Source of the DNA: Diphasiastrum complanatum
Lineage: Eukaryota > Streptophyta > Lycopodiopsida > Lycopodiales > Lycopodiaceae
NCBI GenBank assembly: GCA_029204225.1
Contig: CM055102.1
Span: 44,898,484 to 44,958,483 of the forward strand
Length of the DNA: 60,000 bases
Direction of reading: 5' to 3'
The translations under genes and the position numbers were made by a program. The notes below the pieces were generated by a model. The model was not told the DNA's origin, searched no databases, and saw only the letters and a list, made by a program, of their open reading frames with translations. Below are positions 11,077 through 20,932 of this stretch, in pieces; positions within the stretch are counted from its first letter, which is position 1; each line of letters starts with the position of its first letter.

Positions 11077-11713
11077 TGTAGTGAGTTTCTTTCCTTTCCT
11101 AACCTCAAACCAAGATCTAGTCAATCTAGCATCAAAGAGATGAAGTTAGTTGTCACACGTAGATTCGTTCCCATGAGAGCGATAGTATAGTTCAGATTTC
11201 AGCATGAATGAAGATCCACATCTAACTCCAACATCCATTAACCCTAAACATTAACACTACATCCATTAACACTAGTCCACAACAAAGATAGCTTACTCTT
11301 TCTCTCTCTCCCTTTCTCTCTCATAAAAAGTATAATAACATGCAATCCCAATAACAATCAGATCCAAAATTAGCAAAATCCAAATAAAGCATGAGAGATG
11401 GAAAAAAAGTGATAGAGAGCAAGGACATTCATCAATCCATTTCACAAGAGAACCAATCTGCTTTATTGAAATGAGAAAGTGAAACTCGAGTTGGTCACTT
11501 TTTATAGTAGAGAGGAGGACCCTGGCCTCTGAATCCTATTGGTCCATTTCTGCCTCCCTAATTATTCAAATTTAAAATAGAGTGGAAACCATCCAAATTG
11601 GAAGGAAACCCAACTTTATTCACTAACTTGACATTTAGGCCCTACGACATTAAAAGTCCCGCAAAAAGGCCTAAAGTCCTTTTATTGACTTTCTAATTAA
11701 TCAAATCTCTATG
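11077..11713 (-). repeat. Right LTR (5' LTR of copy B), truncated
   Basis: Starts TGTAGTG like the central LTR and aligns with it until CTCTATG at 11713. The last ~16-20 bp, including the CTTACA end, are replaced by unrelated sequence beginning TGAACATCGGG, which I read as the edge of a later Copia-like insertion. Confidence 0.8.
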
Positions 11714-11859
11714 TGAACATCGGGTTGGACTTACACACAAAGGGTGCCAAATCCCTCTCATTTATTAACTAGGGTTAGGGTTGCCTTGGGATCCGCAAAC
11801 CCTCCAACATAGCTGAAAGGAAAAAGCTAAAGGCAAGTGTCGCTTTTTCGGGATTTTGC

Positions 11860-12090
11860 AAAAAAGCCGACACTGTCGCAAATAGCCAACACTGTAAAAA
11901 ATAGTTGAATTGGTGAACTATGCTGAAGTATCGCATTTCGAAAAAAGTCGACACTGTCGCATTTTGGGAAAAGTCGACACTGTGAAAAACATAGTTCATT
12001 TCTGCAAACTGTTGCAACACTTAGTGTATTTTTGCGGACTGTTGTGACACTTAGTGTATTTTTGCAGACTGTTGCGACACTTAGTGTATT
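11860..12090. repeat. GACACTGT motif cluster and exact-period 30-bp tandem repeat
   Basis: GTCGACACTGT-like phrases occur near 11867, 11947 and 11973. Three units of exactly 30 bp begin at 12001, 12031 and 12061, each ending GACACTTAGTGTATT or its CAACACTTAG variant. Similar GCGACACT phrases fill the Copia LTR at 58.0-58.3 kb, so this is probably a related LTR. Confidence 0.7.
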
Positions 12091-12599
12091 TCTGCAGAGT
12101 TGTTCTAAATCCTAATTCGTGGAAGTTCTTGAAAATGGCCAAGTCTTCAATGATCTTCAAATTATCGAACTTAACATTTGAACTTAAAATGTGATAGGAT
12201 TGGTTACCCTTTGCTGGATATTAGCTGGAAGCCCGTTGTAGACGTTCTTCAAATAATTTGAATGTCTAGGTTATGATTCCTGCTGGTATCAGATGAGCAG
12301 ACATAGAACCAAAGTTGGTTTCACCTTACCCTAGATCAATGATCAATAAACATGTAGGAAGAATCTTGAAATAGAAATTAGTATTCACCAAGGAGACAAC
12401 TGTGGATATAATTTCCAACATATCGCCACAACGGAAGCTACCTAAGTGGTATACTAAGCTTATTAAGAGCGCAAAAGAAGAGATAGTTGAATCTAGCAAG
12501 CATAGAGAGCTATGACACTCCTCATGAGAGAGGAAAGAACCAAATAGATATCATTGACAAGTAAACATGGCACTCATGAATCACATAATCCAAACTAAT

Positions 12600-13700
12600 G
12601 AACCTACTTGATACGACCAAAGATGATGGAATATGGCAGAAATCTATGCAAGAGGAAGTAGACTCCATAAAAAAGCATAACACTTGAGAGATCGTGGATC
12701 TACCTCAAAGTATGACGTACATGAATGCAAATGGGTATATAAAACAAAGTACAACACATATGGAATCCTAATAACACACAAGGCAAGGCTTGTAGTCAAG
12801 GATTATGTGCAAAGTAAAGGGATAGAGTACGAGGAGACCTTCTCTCATGTAGCTAAGTGGAAAACCTTGCACATGGTGATCGCTTTAGCAACTTTGTTTG
12901 GTTGGAGTTTACATCAAATGAATGTAGAATCTACTTTTCTGAATGGGAAGCAAAAGGAGGAAGTGTATATGCAGCAGCCAAGTGGTTTCATAGAACTTGA
13001 CAATGATGCAAGTTAAAAAAGGTCTTGTATGGTCTAAAACAAGCTCCTCGCACCTAGTATAGTGACTTTGATGAGTATCTTCTATCAAGGGGATTGGTAC
13101 GTATATCCTCAGACTCAAATCTTTATCAATTTGCATGAGACTCTAGTATCACATTGATTGTACTTTATGTATACGACCTCATTATTACGGGCAATGATGA
13201 AGATCTAATAAGTGCTATCAAGAAGGACTTGGCCATGAGTTTTGATATGACTAATCTTGGATTAATGCACTATTGTCTTGGAGTGGAATTATGGCATAGG
13301 AAGGATGGGATCACACTTACACAAACCAAATATGTCAATGAGATTTTGAAGCAATTCAAAATGTACGATTGCAAGCCCATTGCTACTCCAATTCAGGTCG
13401 GTAAGAATCTATCAAACAAAAATCTAATTGATTTAGTGGATGCTACATTATTTTGGCAGTTGATTGGTTGTTTAATCTATCTGACTACAACACGCTCAAA
13501 CATAAGTTATGCAGTTAGCTGAGTAAGCCAATTTATGGCGACACCTAAGGAGGTGCACTGGAAGGCGGAAAAACAAATTCTTCACTATGTCAAAGGCACA
13601 ATAACCTATGGTCTACTTTATGAGAAATTAAGACAAGCTTTACCAGCTTTACAAGGCTATGTTGATTCAGATTGGGTAGGCTGTATAAAAAAATAAAAGT
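12600..13700 (+). pseudogene. Copia reverse transcriptase/RNase H fragment
   Basis: RVT_2-type landmarks: CKWVYKTKYN, KARLVVKDY, EETFSHVAKW, NVESTFLNGKQKEEVYMQQPSGF (12684-13016), then LYVYDLIITGNDEDLI, LGLMHYCLGVEL, QTKYVNEILKQFKM and the ATLFWQLIGCLIYLTTTRSNISYAV block (13154-13522), with RNase H fragments after it (VHWKAEKQILHYVKGT, YVDSDWVGC). The catalytic YVDD box at 13166-13177 reads Y-V-Y-D, so one catalytic aspartate is lost. Stops and frameshifts at about 13017 and 13520 and beyond confirm a dead copy. Confidence 0.88.
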
Positions 13701-13914
13701 AAACCTATATTTATAGAGTAACAAAGTATTTTGTGATGGACCTATTTAAAATTTGATGGATAGTCAAAGTTTTAGGTATGCATCAAACCACAATTCTTAT
13801 TCTTTAAAAATCATGTAGTGGCATAAAAAGAGTAGCATGCCATGTGCTACCATTTTGTGGGATCATGGGTAGAACAAATTCGCAAAAAATTTACTCGCAG
13901 AATGTCAAAACCCT

Positions 13915-14600
13915 ACTAGTTTTACTAATTTGGACATGTTGATCTTCTAATGCTTTTAGTCTAGAATCAAGATGAGCTTGCATTTTCTCCAACTACATCT
14001 GTTGTTTCTGGCCAAACTTCTCGAACTCGTCCATCATCAATTTCGTAGTTGCATTGATATTGGTAGAAGCAATGGTTGTAGAAGTTGTGGTAGCCTACCC
14101 TGTTGTATAAGGCAACATTTCAATATGTGGTTTATCACATGACTCATATTCTTCTTCTCATACTGCATCATCCATTGCTTGTTGCAATGTCATGTATTGT
14201 TCTCGATATTTGAGCTCATGCTTGATACACTTTGGTAATCGTGCCAAGAACCACATGATCATGGCCTCATCAATAATGAGATCAGGTTGGAGAGGAGGGG
14301 TGCATTATGCTCCATGAGTTACTTAGAATTAGAAAGGGTTGGCCTAACTTGCATGTAGGTCATTTTTATATAAATTGGCCCTAAAAATTTCTAAAACAAA
14401 GTCATTTGTCCCTTTGGGCCCCTTTTGGATAGCTAGGCACAAAAAAAGAGAAAAAGTTTGAAATGCCCACATTTCAAATCTGGACGTTTCAAACAAGTTT
14501 GAATCAGCATTCAAACACGTTTGAATGCAACTATGTCAATATGTTTGGTACGTTCGATATAGTCACGAATGGTACATTCAGATGATGGAAATTTGTCAAA
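13915..14600 (-). pseudogene. Gypsy-type gag fragment with an inserted segment
   Basis: On the minus strand: ECTIRDYIERT (about 14540-14570), then after an interruption DEAMIMWFLARLPKCIKHEL (about 14215-14275), REQYMTLQQAMDDAV, a stop, EEEYESCDKPHIEMLPYTTG, and a Ser/Thr-rich stretch down to about 13920. This is the gag type of 2.6-9.8 kb, closer to the plus-strand fragment at 2577. Two in-frame stops are visible. About 235 bp (14300-14536) split the gag core. Confidence 0.75.
14300..14536. mobile_element. Small insertion within a gag fragment (MITE-like)
   Basis: Sequence without gag homology lying between the RDYIER and DEAMIMWF parts of one gag frame. It contains a self-complementary stretch (TTTGAAATG / CATTTCAAA, near 14457-14478) and CAAACA/TGTTTG phrases (14493-14525), and runs GGCCCTAAAA and TTTGGGCCCC. 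Ends and target duplication could not be settled by eye. Confidence 0.4.
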
Positions 14601-14999
14601 ACTAGTAGACTTTTAGCTATCAATTGGATATAGATCTAGAATGTTTAAGAAGTGATTATTAAGGTTTGATCTAATCATTTTCACAGACTTGTCAAAAGTT
14701 CTCTACAACAACAAAGAGAAGTAGAAGAAGAATTTCAAGTCTAAGAGAGAGTCAAACCAAAGACAAGATTGAAGGCAACAGTTAGAGAGAGCTAAACAAA
14801 GCAAATGGAAGAGCAGAAATAGTAAAAGGACCTACTATCTGTTGCTAAGATGGTAGATGTAGGACTAACGATCACCTTTGAAGGCGATACCTGCGAAGTG
14901 GTTAAATCCACAACCACTCAGCTCATCACCACAAGAAAGTGAAGGGGCAACCTGTATCACCTCAGGATCTGAATAGCTTCAGAACAAGCTCACCAGATC
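14601..14999. other. Noncoding spacer before Copia element 2
   Basis: Purine-rich, with AGAGAG and GAAGAAG runs. No coding region or repeat is supported; it may be leftover Copia leader. Confidence 0.4.
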
Positions 15000-15008
15000 A
15001 ACGAATAG

Positions 15009-15980
15009 ATGGATATTGTATGGCACAAAAGACTGTATCACATGAATACAGTTGCTCTATACAACGCTAGCTGGAGCGGAGCATTCACTAGAGTGAATAT
15101 CAAAGATGCATCATGCATGAAGTCCCGCAATGCCTGTAACAAAGGCAAAATGTCACGTATACCATTCACTAGGGATTCTTTCAAAATGAAAGAATTCCTA
15201 GAACTGGTACACTCAGACATCTGTGGACCGTTTGATGTGGCCTGTCTGGGAGATTCAAAGTACTACATCTCTTTTATTGACGACTTCAGCAAGTTTGCAC
15301 CCGTGTACTTTATCCACAACAAGTCAGAGGCCCTGGACAAATTCACAGAATTCATAAATTGGGAAAGGGACTGACAAGAAGGTGAAGCAGCTCAGGATGG
15401 ATACAGGAGGAGAATACATCTCCAAACGCTTTGCGGAGTTTTGTACCAACAAAGGCATACTCCACTTGAAGACTGCAGCCTACACACCACACAATGGTGT
15501 GGCAAAGAGGAGAAATCATAAGTTGCGAGATCCATGATGGCCTATTCAAAGACATCAAAATTTTTATGGGCTGAAGCAATAGCTACAGCCAACTACCTGT
15601 AGAACAAGACAAGTAGATCCAGTGTTGCACATACCACGCCACACGAGGTTTGGTGGGGCAACAAACCAAGTCTGATACATGTGCGCATTTTTGGATGCGT
15701 CACATATGCCCACATTCTAGATTAGAAAAGAAAGAAGCTGGATGAAAAGGTGGAGCAGGGATTCCTCGTTGGATATGATGTTCATTCATCATACTACAAG
15801 ATCTACATGTCTGACAACAGACAAATCAAGACTGTCAAAGACATCAGATTTGATGAGTCAAAGACTGGAGATCCACTTGGCTACGAAATTCTGACCAGTG
15901 GCTACTATGACCTACCAACATCAACAAAGGGAGCGGACCTTGAACATCCGGAAGGAGATGTCCAAATTCCATATGGATAG
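15009..15980 (+). pseudogene. Copia integrase fragment (element 2)
   Basis: IVWHKRLYHMNT is the GAG_pre-integrase H-motif. LELVHSDICGPFDV and YYISFIDDFSKFAPVYFIHNKSEALDKF form the start of the rve integrase core with its first catalytic Asp (HSD). A frameshift follows at about 15374. The later parts are DGYRRRIH-type residues of the second catalytic region in another frame, NKPSLIHVRIFGCVTYAHI, then KVEQGFLVGYDVHSSYYKIYM (15750-15980). Copia integrases insert the DNA copy into the host genome; this one is dead through several stops (near 15374, 15534, 15601 and 15720). Confidence 0.85.
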
Positions 15981-16189
15981 AGTGACTGTTCAGACGATGA
16001 GCAGCAAGACGTGCAACCTATACCTCCAGGACACCTGCTACTCACCACAGTTCAGCAGTCAACAAGGACAAGAGACTTGACAAAGGCAAGGCCATCGATG
16101 TAACTGCAGACACTCCAAGAAGATCCACACAAGAAAGAAGAGTACTTATCAGATTTGTGCCTGACAACTTAGCCTCTGGTTCAGAGGAA

Positions 16190-17377
16190 TTTTTTGTGGA
16201 TTTGGCGGATAACCTCAAACATATGAGGAAGTTATCAGCTGTCCAGATAAGGACAAGTGGATTAAAGCAATGGAAGACAAAATAAATTTCATGGAGCAGA
16301 ACAATGTTTGGAATCTGGAGCCATTACCAACAGACATGAAGACTGTAAAATGCAAGTGGGTTTACAAATACAAGTATGGATATGATGGCAACGTATCAAA
16401 GTACAAGGCCAGATTGGTAGCAAAAGGTTTCTCTCAGAAGTATGGTCTTGATCATATTGAAACCTTTTCTCCAGTCATAAAACATTCGTCCTTACACCTA
16501 CTATTTGCATATGGATCAGCATACAGTCTCAAGATCCACATAGTGGATGAAAAAACTACCTTCTTACATGGCGAGTTGAATGAAGAGGTCTACATGGACC
16601 AACCACTAGATTCATCTGCTCATGCTTTGCCAACTATGCCTGCCAAATGCAAAGAAGCATATACGGACTAAAGTAGTCTGCTAGGCAGTGGTATAGAAGA
16701 ATCACACCCTCATATCCTTAGGATTTCAACCATTGATGGCTGACTACAATTAATGTATATACAAAGGTCACAGATGGAAAAATCATAATCATTGCTATCT
16801 ACGTTGATGACACTTTGATTCTGTCCAGAAGGGACAACTTGATTGCTCAGGTGAAGCATGATATTTCTCATCATTTTGAAATATCAAACATAGGGGAAGC
16901 AAGATTCTACCTAGGATTGTAGATTGACAGAGGCCTTGACGAAGGGAAGCTGTATCTTTACCAGTCAAGATACATCTAGAGAATCATTGACGATTTTCAG
17001 ATGACAGACTGCAAGGGAGTTTACACACCAATGGTAGCTGGAACAATTCTAACGAAGCAAGACTGTCCGCAGAATGCAGAAGATTAGGAAGCCATGCAGA
17101 ACGTGCCCTACAGGAGGCTAATCAGATCACTCATGTACCTGGCAGATAATACACGCCTTCACATTGCCTACGCAGTTTTCAAGATGAGCCAATTCAACAT
17201 TAATCCAAGCCCTACGCATTGGAAGCTCGCCAAAAGAATTTTGCAATACCTTCAACATACGAAGGACTATGAGCTGTGTTTCTATCAACATAAAGAATTC
17301 CAGATCAAATCCTACAACGATGCAAGCTGGGCATCCCTGAAAGATGATTGCAAGAGTGTCTCAGGAGGATGCACAGT
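16190..17377 (+). pseudogene. Copia reverse transcriptase/RNase H (element 2)
   Basis: RT landmarks: NNVWNLEPLPTDMKTVKCKWVYKYK, KARLVAKGFSQKYGLDHIETFSPV (16270-16671), then IIAIYVDDTLILSRRDNL with an intact YVDD box at 16800-16811, EARFYLGL, YQSRYI, TDCKGVYTPM, and the RNase H entry NVPYRRLIRSLMYLADNTRLHIAYAVFKMSQF and HWKLAKRILQYLQHTKDYELCF (17094-17400). At least four stops break the frame (near 16669, 16921, 16977 and 17086). The RNase H domain ends abruptly at SVSGGCTV, where the duplicated unit starts. Confidence 0.87.
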
Positions 17378-18488
17378 AATCAACCCGTTGAATATAGAAC
17401 AAGTGTATGATTGGGATTTAGGCCCTACTTCTATATATACAAATGTGGCCCGAAGTCGGTCATTTTTTTCCTGCCTACATCTTTTTGCTCACATAATTTA
17501 TGTTCTCTGTTCTCAGTTGTGGAGTATCCATTGAATACGCGTGCTTCTTTCCAACAAATCTCTTGTACTTTCCCTATGCATTGAACCAATATCAGCCACA
17601 GGTCAACTGGTCTACTACCGATATCAAATCAACGTGCAGTTTGTAACAACATTTTTGTAGCAACCGTGTCAACACGCGTTGAAATGATACATGGCTTTTT
17701 TTAGCTTTACTATTTGTATATGGCTCCCTCTTCATCTTTGGAGGAAAAACTTGGGGAATTCTTGGGAATCAGTGAAATTCCCACCAATCAAATTTATTAC
17801 TTTATTTTCTTTTTCTTGTCTACTTTTGATATTGATAAGTTTGTTTATGAGAATCATTTTCAACTTGTTTGATCTTCTTGATAAATTTGGTCATGTAATT
17901 ACGACCCTCATATAGATATAGACAACTAAAGTTTTGTTCATTTCTCAGATCTTGTACATGCCCAACCATCTTCCAAACAAAAGCACGATAGAAAATACAA
18001 GAAATTACATGATGGCTTCAAAAAAATAACTCATTGTAGTATTCACAAAAGACAATGTCGTCTTCTTGTAAAAGAGACGACATTTATTTTTTTCATCTAG
18101 TACCAGAAGATGAACCCGCTGGTTCATCTTCATTAGCTTTACTGACAAACCCAACTGAAGAGTGTGGTGGTGGCCACGACATTACAAATGGTCGCTTTTG
18201 ATGATGATGATCTGGTAAGATATTGTTCTATGACCTAATACATGAATTGTTGTTCTAATTTTTGTGATTGTGAATTTCATTTTTTAATCTAAATATATCT
18301 CTTATTGCAATGTTTTATATAATACCATTGAAGTAGATTCCTTTGCTATAAGACATGAAGGTCTTCGGAAGGTGGGCACAAGGAAACATCCCTTGCCCAC
18401 TATTTGAATTTTTTTTTAAATAACAGAATTTTTATATATATAAAATTTATAGTCCATTTGTTGCAACCATATAACGACAATTAGAGCA
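17378..18488 (+). repeat. Duplicated unit, copy 1 (matches 50995-52575)
   Basis: From ATCAACCC-GTTGAATATAG onward this matches the sequence beginning at 50995, including the TATATATA box (17432-17439), the ATGGCTCCCTCTTCATCT start, the AATTACGACCCTCATATAG stretch, the exon-intron boundary CTGGTAAGA and the final CCATTTG(T/C)TGCAACCAT. It lacks about 450 bp of copy 2 (51.77-52.22 kb). It ends near 18488, as copy 2 does near 52575, so the right boundary is probably real. Confidence 0.82.
17720..18360 (+). pseudogene. Degraded copy of the 51.3-52.5 kb gene
   Basis: Begins MAPSSSLEEKLGEFLGISEI, continues FDIDKFVYENHFQLV and stops earlier than copy 2. The acidic part reads VPEDEPAGSSSLALLTNP and then jumps to EECGGGHDIT through the ~450-bp deletion. 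The splice donor CTG|GTAAGA survives (about 18215), but the acceptor that reads TTTTACAG in copy 2 is TTTTATAT here. This shows copy 1 is the more decayed one. Function unknown. Confidence 0.6.
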
Positions 18489-18743
18489 TTGTCTATTTGC
18501 TTAGGAAGCCACAATTATGCCAAAGGAACATTCAAGATTGTTTTTGTTAAGAGGGATCTAGCTATTAAAATACTCGGTTATGTCCCTGGAGATACCACAA
18601 AAAGATCATCTTCAATGTCTCTTTATTCGGGATATATAGACATATGCAAAAAGAAAAATATACAATTCTTAGATCCATATGAAAAGAGATTGTTCCTTCA
18701 TGACAATAACATGCATCTCAAACTTGGAGATGATGAAAATTGA
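18489..18743 (+). CDS. Unrecognised 84-residue ORF
   Basis: Starts right where the duplicated unit ends (MSICLGSHNYAKGTFKIVF...) and has a mixed, soluble-looking composition (VKRDLAIKILGYVPGD, YEKRLFLHDNNMHLKLGDDEN). I do not recognise a domain. It may be an exon of a larger broken gene. It stops 14 bp before the TA microsatellite. Confidence 0.2.
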   Translation: MSICLGSHNYAKGTFKIVFVKRDLAIKILGYVPGDTTKRSSSMSLYSGYIDICKKKNIQFLDPYEKRLFLHDNNMHLKLGDDEN

Positions 18744-18754
18744 AATTAAAATAG

Positions 18755-18756
<2 letters not shown>

Positions 18757-18837
<81 letters not shown>
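18757..18837. repeat. (TA)n microsatellite, about 40 units
   Basis: Uninterrupted TA from about 18757 to 18837. The Tyr/Ile-repeat ORF across it is not a gene. Confidence 0.97.
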
Positions 18838-18840
<3 letters not shown>

Positions 18841-18889
18841 TTCCATTGTATCAAGAGAATCTCTCTTTTTTGATGAATTTGAATGCTTT

Positions 18890-19631
18890 CTAAAAGAACA
18901 TAATATTTGGCGAGTTATTTGCTTGATATTTAAACTGTGCTCGTCTGTAAAACCATTGGAGTAGTTGTACTAAATATTTATTTTTTGAATTATGTCCACC
19001 ATTATTTGTAGCTCTATGAAATGCGCCTCTTGCTTGCCAATGTGATTTTTCCATGCCTTGTGATGACCAAATAGTTAAGCTCTCATATTCCTTTGCAAAA
19101 TAAGTTGCATGATGAAGCAAGATGTGATGCAAACAAGAGTTGCAAGTAGTTGAAATTGGTTACATCAATAGAAATAAATATAATTATGAATGAGATTCCA
19201 TTTAATGAAATTGATCAATACCATGTAATGTGTAACATGTTCTTCTCCCCAACAATCTCACACGAATTTTACAAATGTGGTGCAATAATTTTGCAAAGTC
19301 CTCATGTCTTTAGATGATAGGTTTTCTTTCCTGATAACACCTATTAATTTGTCTAAGTAATTCCAAACTTGTCCCGTTTCCACTCGATTACTTACTTCTA
19401 GTGTTCGTGTGGCTTGAACAATTTCTTTCCAAATTTCGTATCTGACACAGATTCTTTGCATGTGTGATTGGATACAAATCTTCTTGCTTTAGCACCTCCA
19501 ATTGATGGCTTATTAGGAACATTTCTTTTTTTTTCATAGAGTCTGTCACTTTTTTCAATAAAACTCAAATTATGTTTAATAAGATAATGCAAATCAAACT
19601 TAAATGACAAATACAAATACAAAAATTTCAA
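18890..19631 (-). pseudogene. Broken, possibly transposon-derived coding remnant
   Basis: On the minus strand three pieces appear in order: a basic region KKRNVPNKPSIGGAKARRFVSN (19398-19631), RYEIWKEIVQATRTLEVSNRVETGQVWNYLDKLIGVIRKENLSS with DCWGEEHVTHYM just after it (about 19240-19461), and HHILLHHATYFAKEYESLTIWSSQGMEKSHWQARGAFHR followed by KYLVQLLQWFYRRAQFKYQ (18890-19140). The gap between the second and third could be an intron, since HYM is followed by GTATTG. Phrases like SQGMEKSH and LLQWFYRR recall uncharacterised repeat-associated proteins, but I cannot name a family. It carries frameshifts. Confidence 0.35.
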
Positions 19632-19881
19632 AAGTGCTCATTGTACTCCTGCTTCAGTTTTAGCAATGAGTACACCAAGATTCACACTCTTAAAGCTCTA
19701 GCCTCAAATTTTGAAATGAGCATGAAGAGAAGTTATTACATTTCATGCTTAACTAACTAATATGTGAAGTTCACAATACCAATCAAACGACAGACAAGGC
19801 TAGAAACATGGAAATCGGTGACCAAAAGTTACCGGTTCTCATTCTCTCTCTATGTAGCCTCTCTCTAAAGTGAAATTTTTT

Positions 19882-20612
19882 AAAGGGCCCATTTTGAGCC
19901 CATATTTTCCCTAATGGCTCCTGGCTTCAAGGATCATAAAATTCAATAGGTAGATGGGCGAGTTTCCACTAGTATATATTCTCTCCGATGAGAGAATATT
20001 TCTCTTAGGATCCCCATGCAACCTAGAATAGCAATTGACCTCCTATTCTTGCATTCTAGTAGTCAAACACCATGCAAGTGCTCCTATGTCCAATTATAGG
20101 TCTGGGCCCTCATATGATTATTAATTACTTTATCGGCCAAGCCTGGAATGATGAGGCATAACTAATAACCACATGCACTGGAGTGACCGACTATCCATGT
20201 CATGAATTATTCCAACTCCCTCATACTGGACATGGACGTAACATTCTCCCCCCCTTAAATAAGTTCTATTCTCAGAACGAGCAACTAGAGAAGATCCACA
20301 TTTGAATGCTTTTAACTCTTTCCCATGAGTCATTATCCTTAATCCGACCATCCAACCTAATCAAGCACTCAAAGATAGAATGATTTTCTCAATCCACAAT
20401 TTCTTACAAACCTGTCATAAATGCTTCTTGGTACCATTACACCTAGAATTTTTCAAAAAACTAAGGTACAACAATTCATCCTACCAAATCTCTAGGAGAT
20501 CCATCAAGATAAAAATGACTCTTACCTCAATCCTGGGTACCCAGGATACTCTCTTAAGTTAAGTGCTCTTATTCCTAACAACCATTAGAGAAAATATGGG
20601 CCCAAAGAGGGC
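19882..20612. repeat. Element with ~42-bp terminal inverted repeats
   Basis: The left end AGGGCCCATTTTGAGCCCAT with ATTTTCCCTAATGG is matched, inverted, by the right end with AGGGCCCTCTTTGGGCCCAT and ATTTTCTCTAATGG (complement of 20570-20612). CT-rich sequence continues outward on both sides. Size is about 730 bp, without a transposase ORF, so it would be a non-autonomous DNA-transposon-like element. It also encloses the Gypsy-like boundary at 20243. Confidence 0.5.
20237..20256 (-). other. Polypurine tract and LTR start of a minus-strand Gypsy remnant
   Basis: On the minus strand TTAAGGGGGGGAGAA is followed at once by TGTTACGTCC, the usual layout of a Gypsy polypurine tract and 3' LTR start. 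No convincing pol sequence is left upstream, and the LTR's other end could not be found. Confidence 0.5.
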
Positions 20613-20932
20613 CCTATAAGAAATATCATGTAGGAGAGAGAAAAATAACAATAAAGTAATTAAAATATCATTTTCTAACTTCTTTATGCATATGCCTGCA
20701 CTACTTTCCATGTAAATGAATGCACCTTATTTTAGTCACATCAAACTTCACTGGTGCTTAACCACAGTTAAAGTATAATTTTCAAAATGCCGAAATATTC
20801 CCTCCCAATAGTTGACATTTTAGAAACAAAGCCTACGCCATCTCTATCTCCAGGGTTGAACAAGTGTTTCAATAGCGCCATCTCCAGCTTTTCTATTGTC
20901 ATTGTGTTGTTTGTTATTATACTACTGTACTG

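Larger units (their letters stand above)
3379..11713 (-). mobile_element. Tandem three-LTR, two-gag non-autonomous Gypsy-type retroelement
   Basis: Reading from right to left on the minus strand: LTR (11077-11713), primer site, leader, gag plus the first part of protease (copy B), LTR (7078-7742), primer site, leader, gag plus protease start (copy A), truncated LTR (3379-3787). The two internal regions are close copies along their whole length, and the three LTRs align. No reverse transcriptase, RNase H or integrase is present in either copy, so the element depended on proteins from elsewhere, like the LTR elements described as TR-GAG. The tRNA-Asp-type primer site and the DGGSG protease motif place it near the Athila/Tat side of Ty3/Gypsy. 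The shared central LTR suggests unequal recombination between LTRs. The right end is cut at 11713, where Copia-like sequence begins, and the left LTR lacks its first ~250 bp. Confidence 0.8.
11714..13910 (+). mobile_element. Decayed Copia element 1 (gag and integrase deleted)
   Basis: A region with repeated GACACTGT phrases and a 30-bp tandem repeat looks like a Copia LTR (compare 58.0-58.3 kb). A possible initiator-tRNA-Met primer site TGGTATCAGA lies at 12284-12293, followed by RT and RNase H fragments (12.6-13.7 kb). No gag, protease or integrase is visible between, so the interior is deleted. The ends are uncertain, and the bases just before the primer-like site are not the usual CA. Confidence 0.55.
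15000..17377 (+). mobile_element. Decayed Copia element 2 (pre-integrase to RNase H)
   Basis: Plus-strand Copia pol in the order pre-integrase domain, integrase, RT, RNase H, with many stops. The 5' end (LTR, gag, protease) is absent. The 3' end is cut at about 17378, where the duplicated unit begins inside the RNase H domain. It is more Ty1-like in codon choice and motif detail than elements 1, 3 and 4 and probably a separate lineage. Confidence 0.8.

Noticed and set aside
18679-18873. Tyr/Ile-repeat ORF
   Set aside because: Translation of the (TA)n microsatellite.
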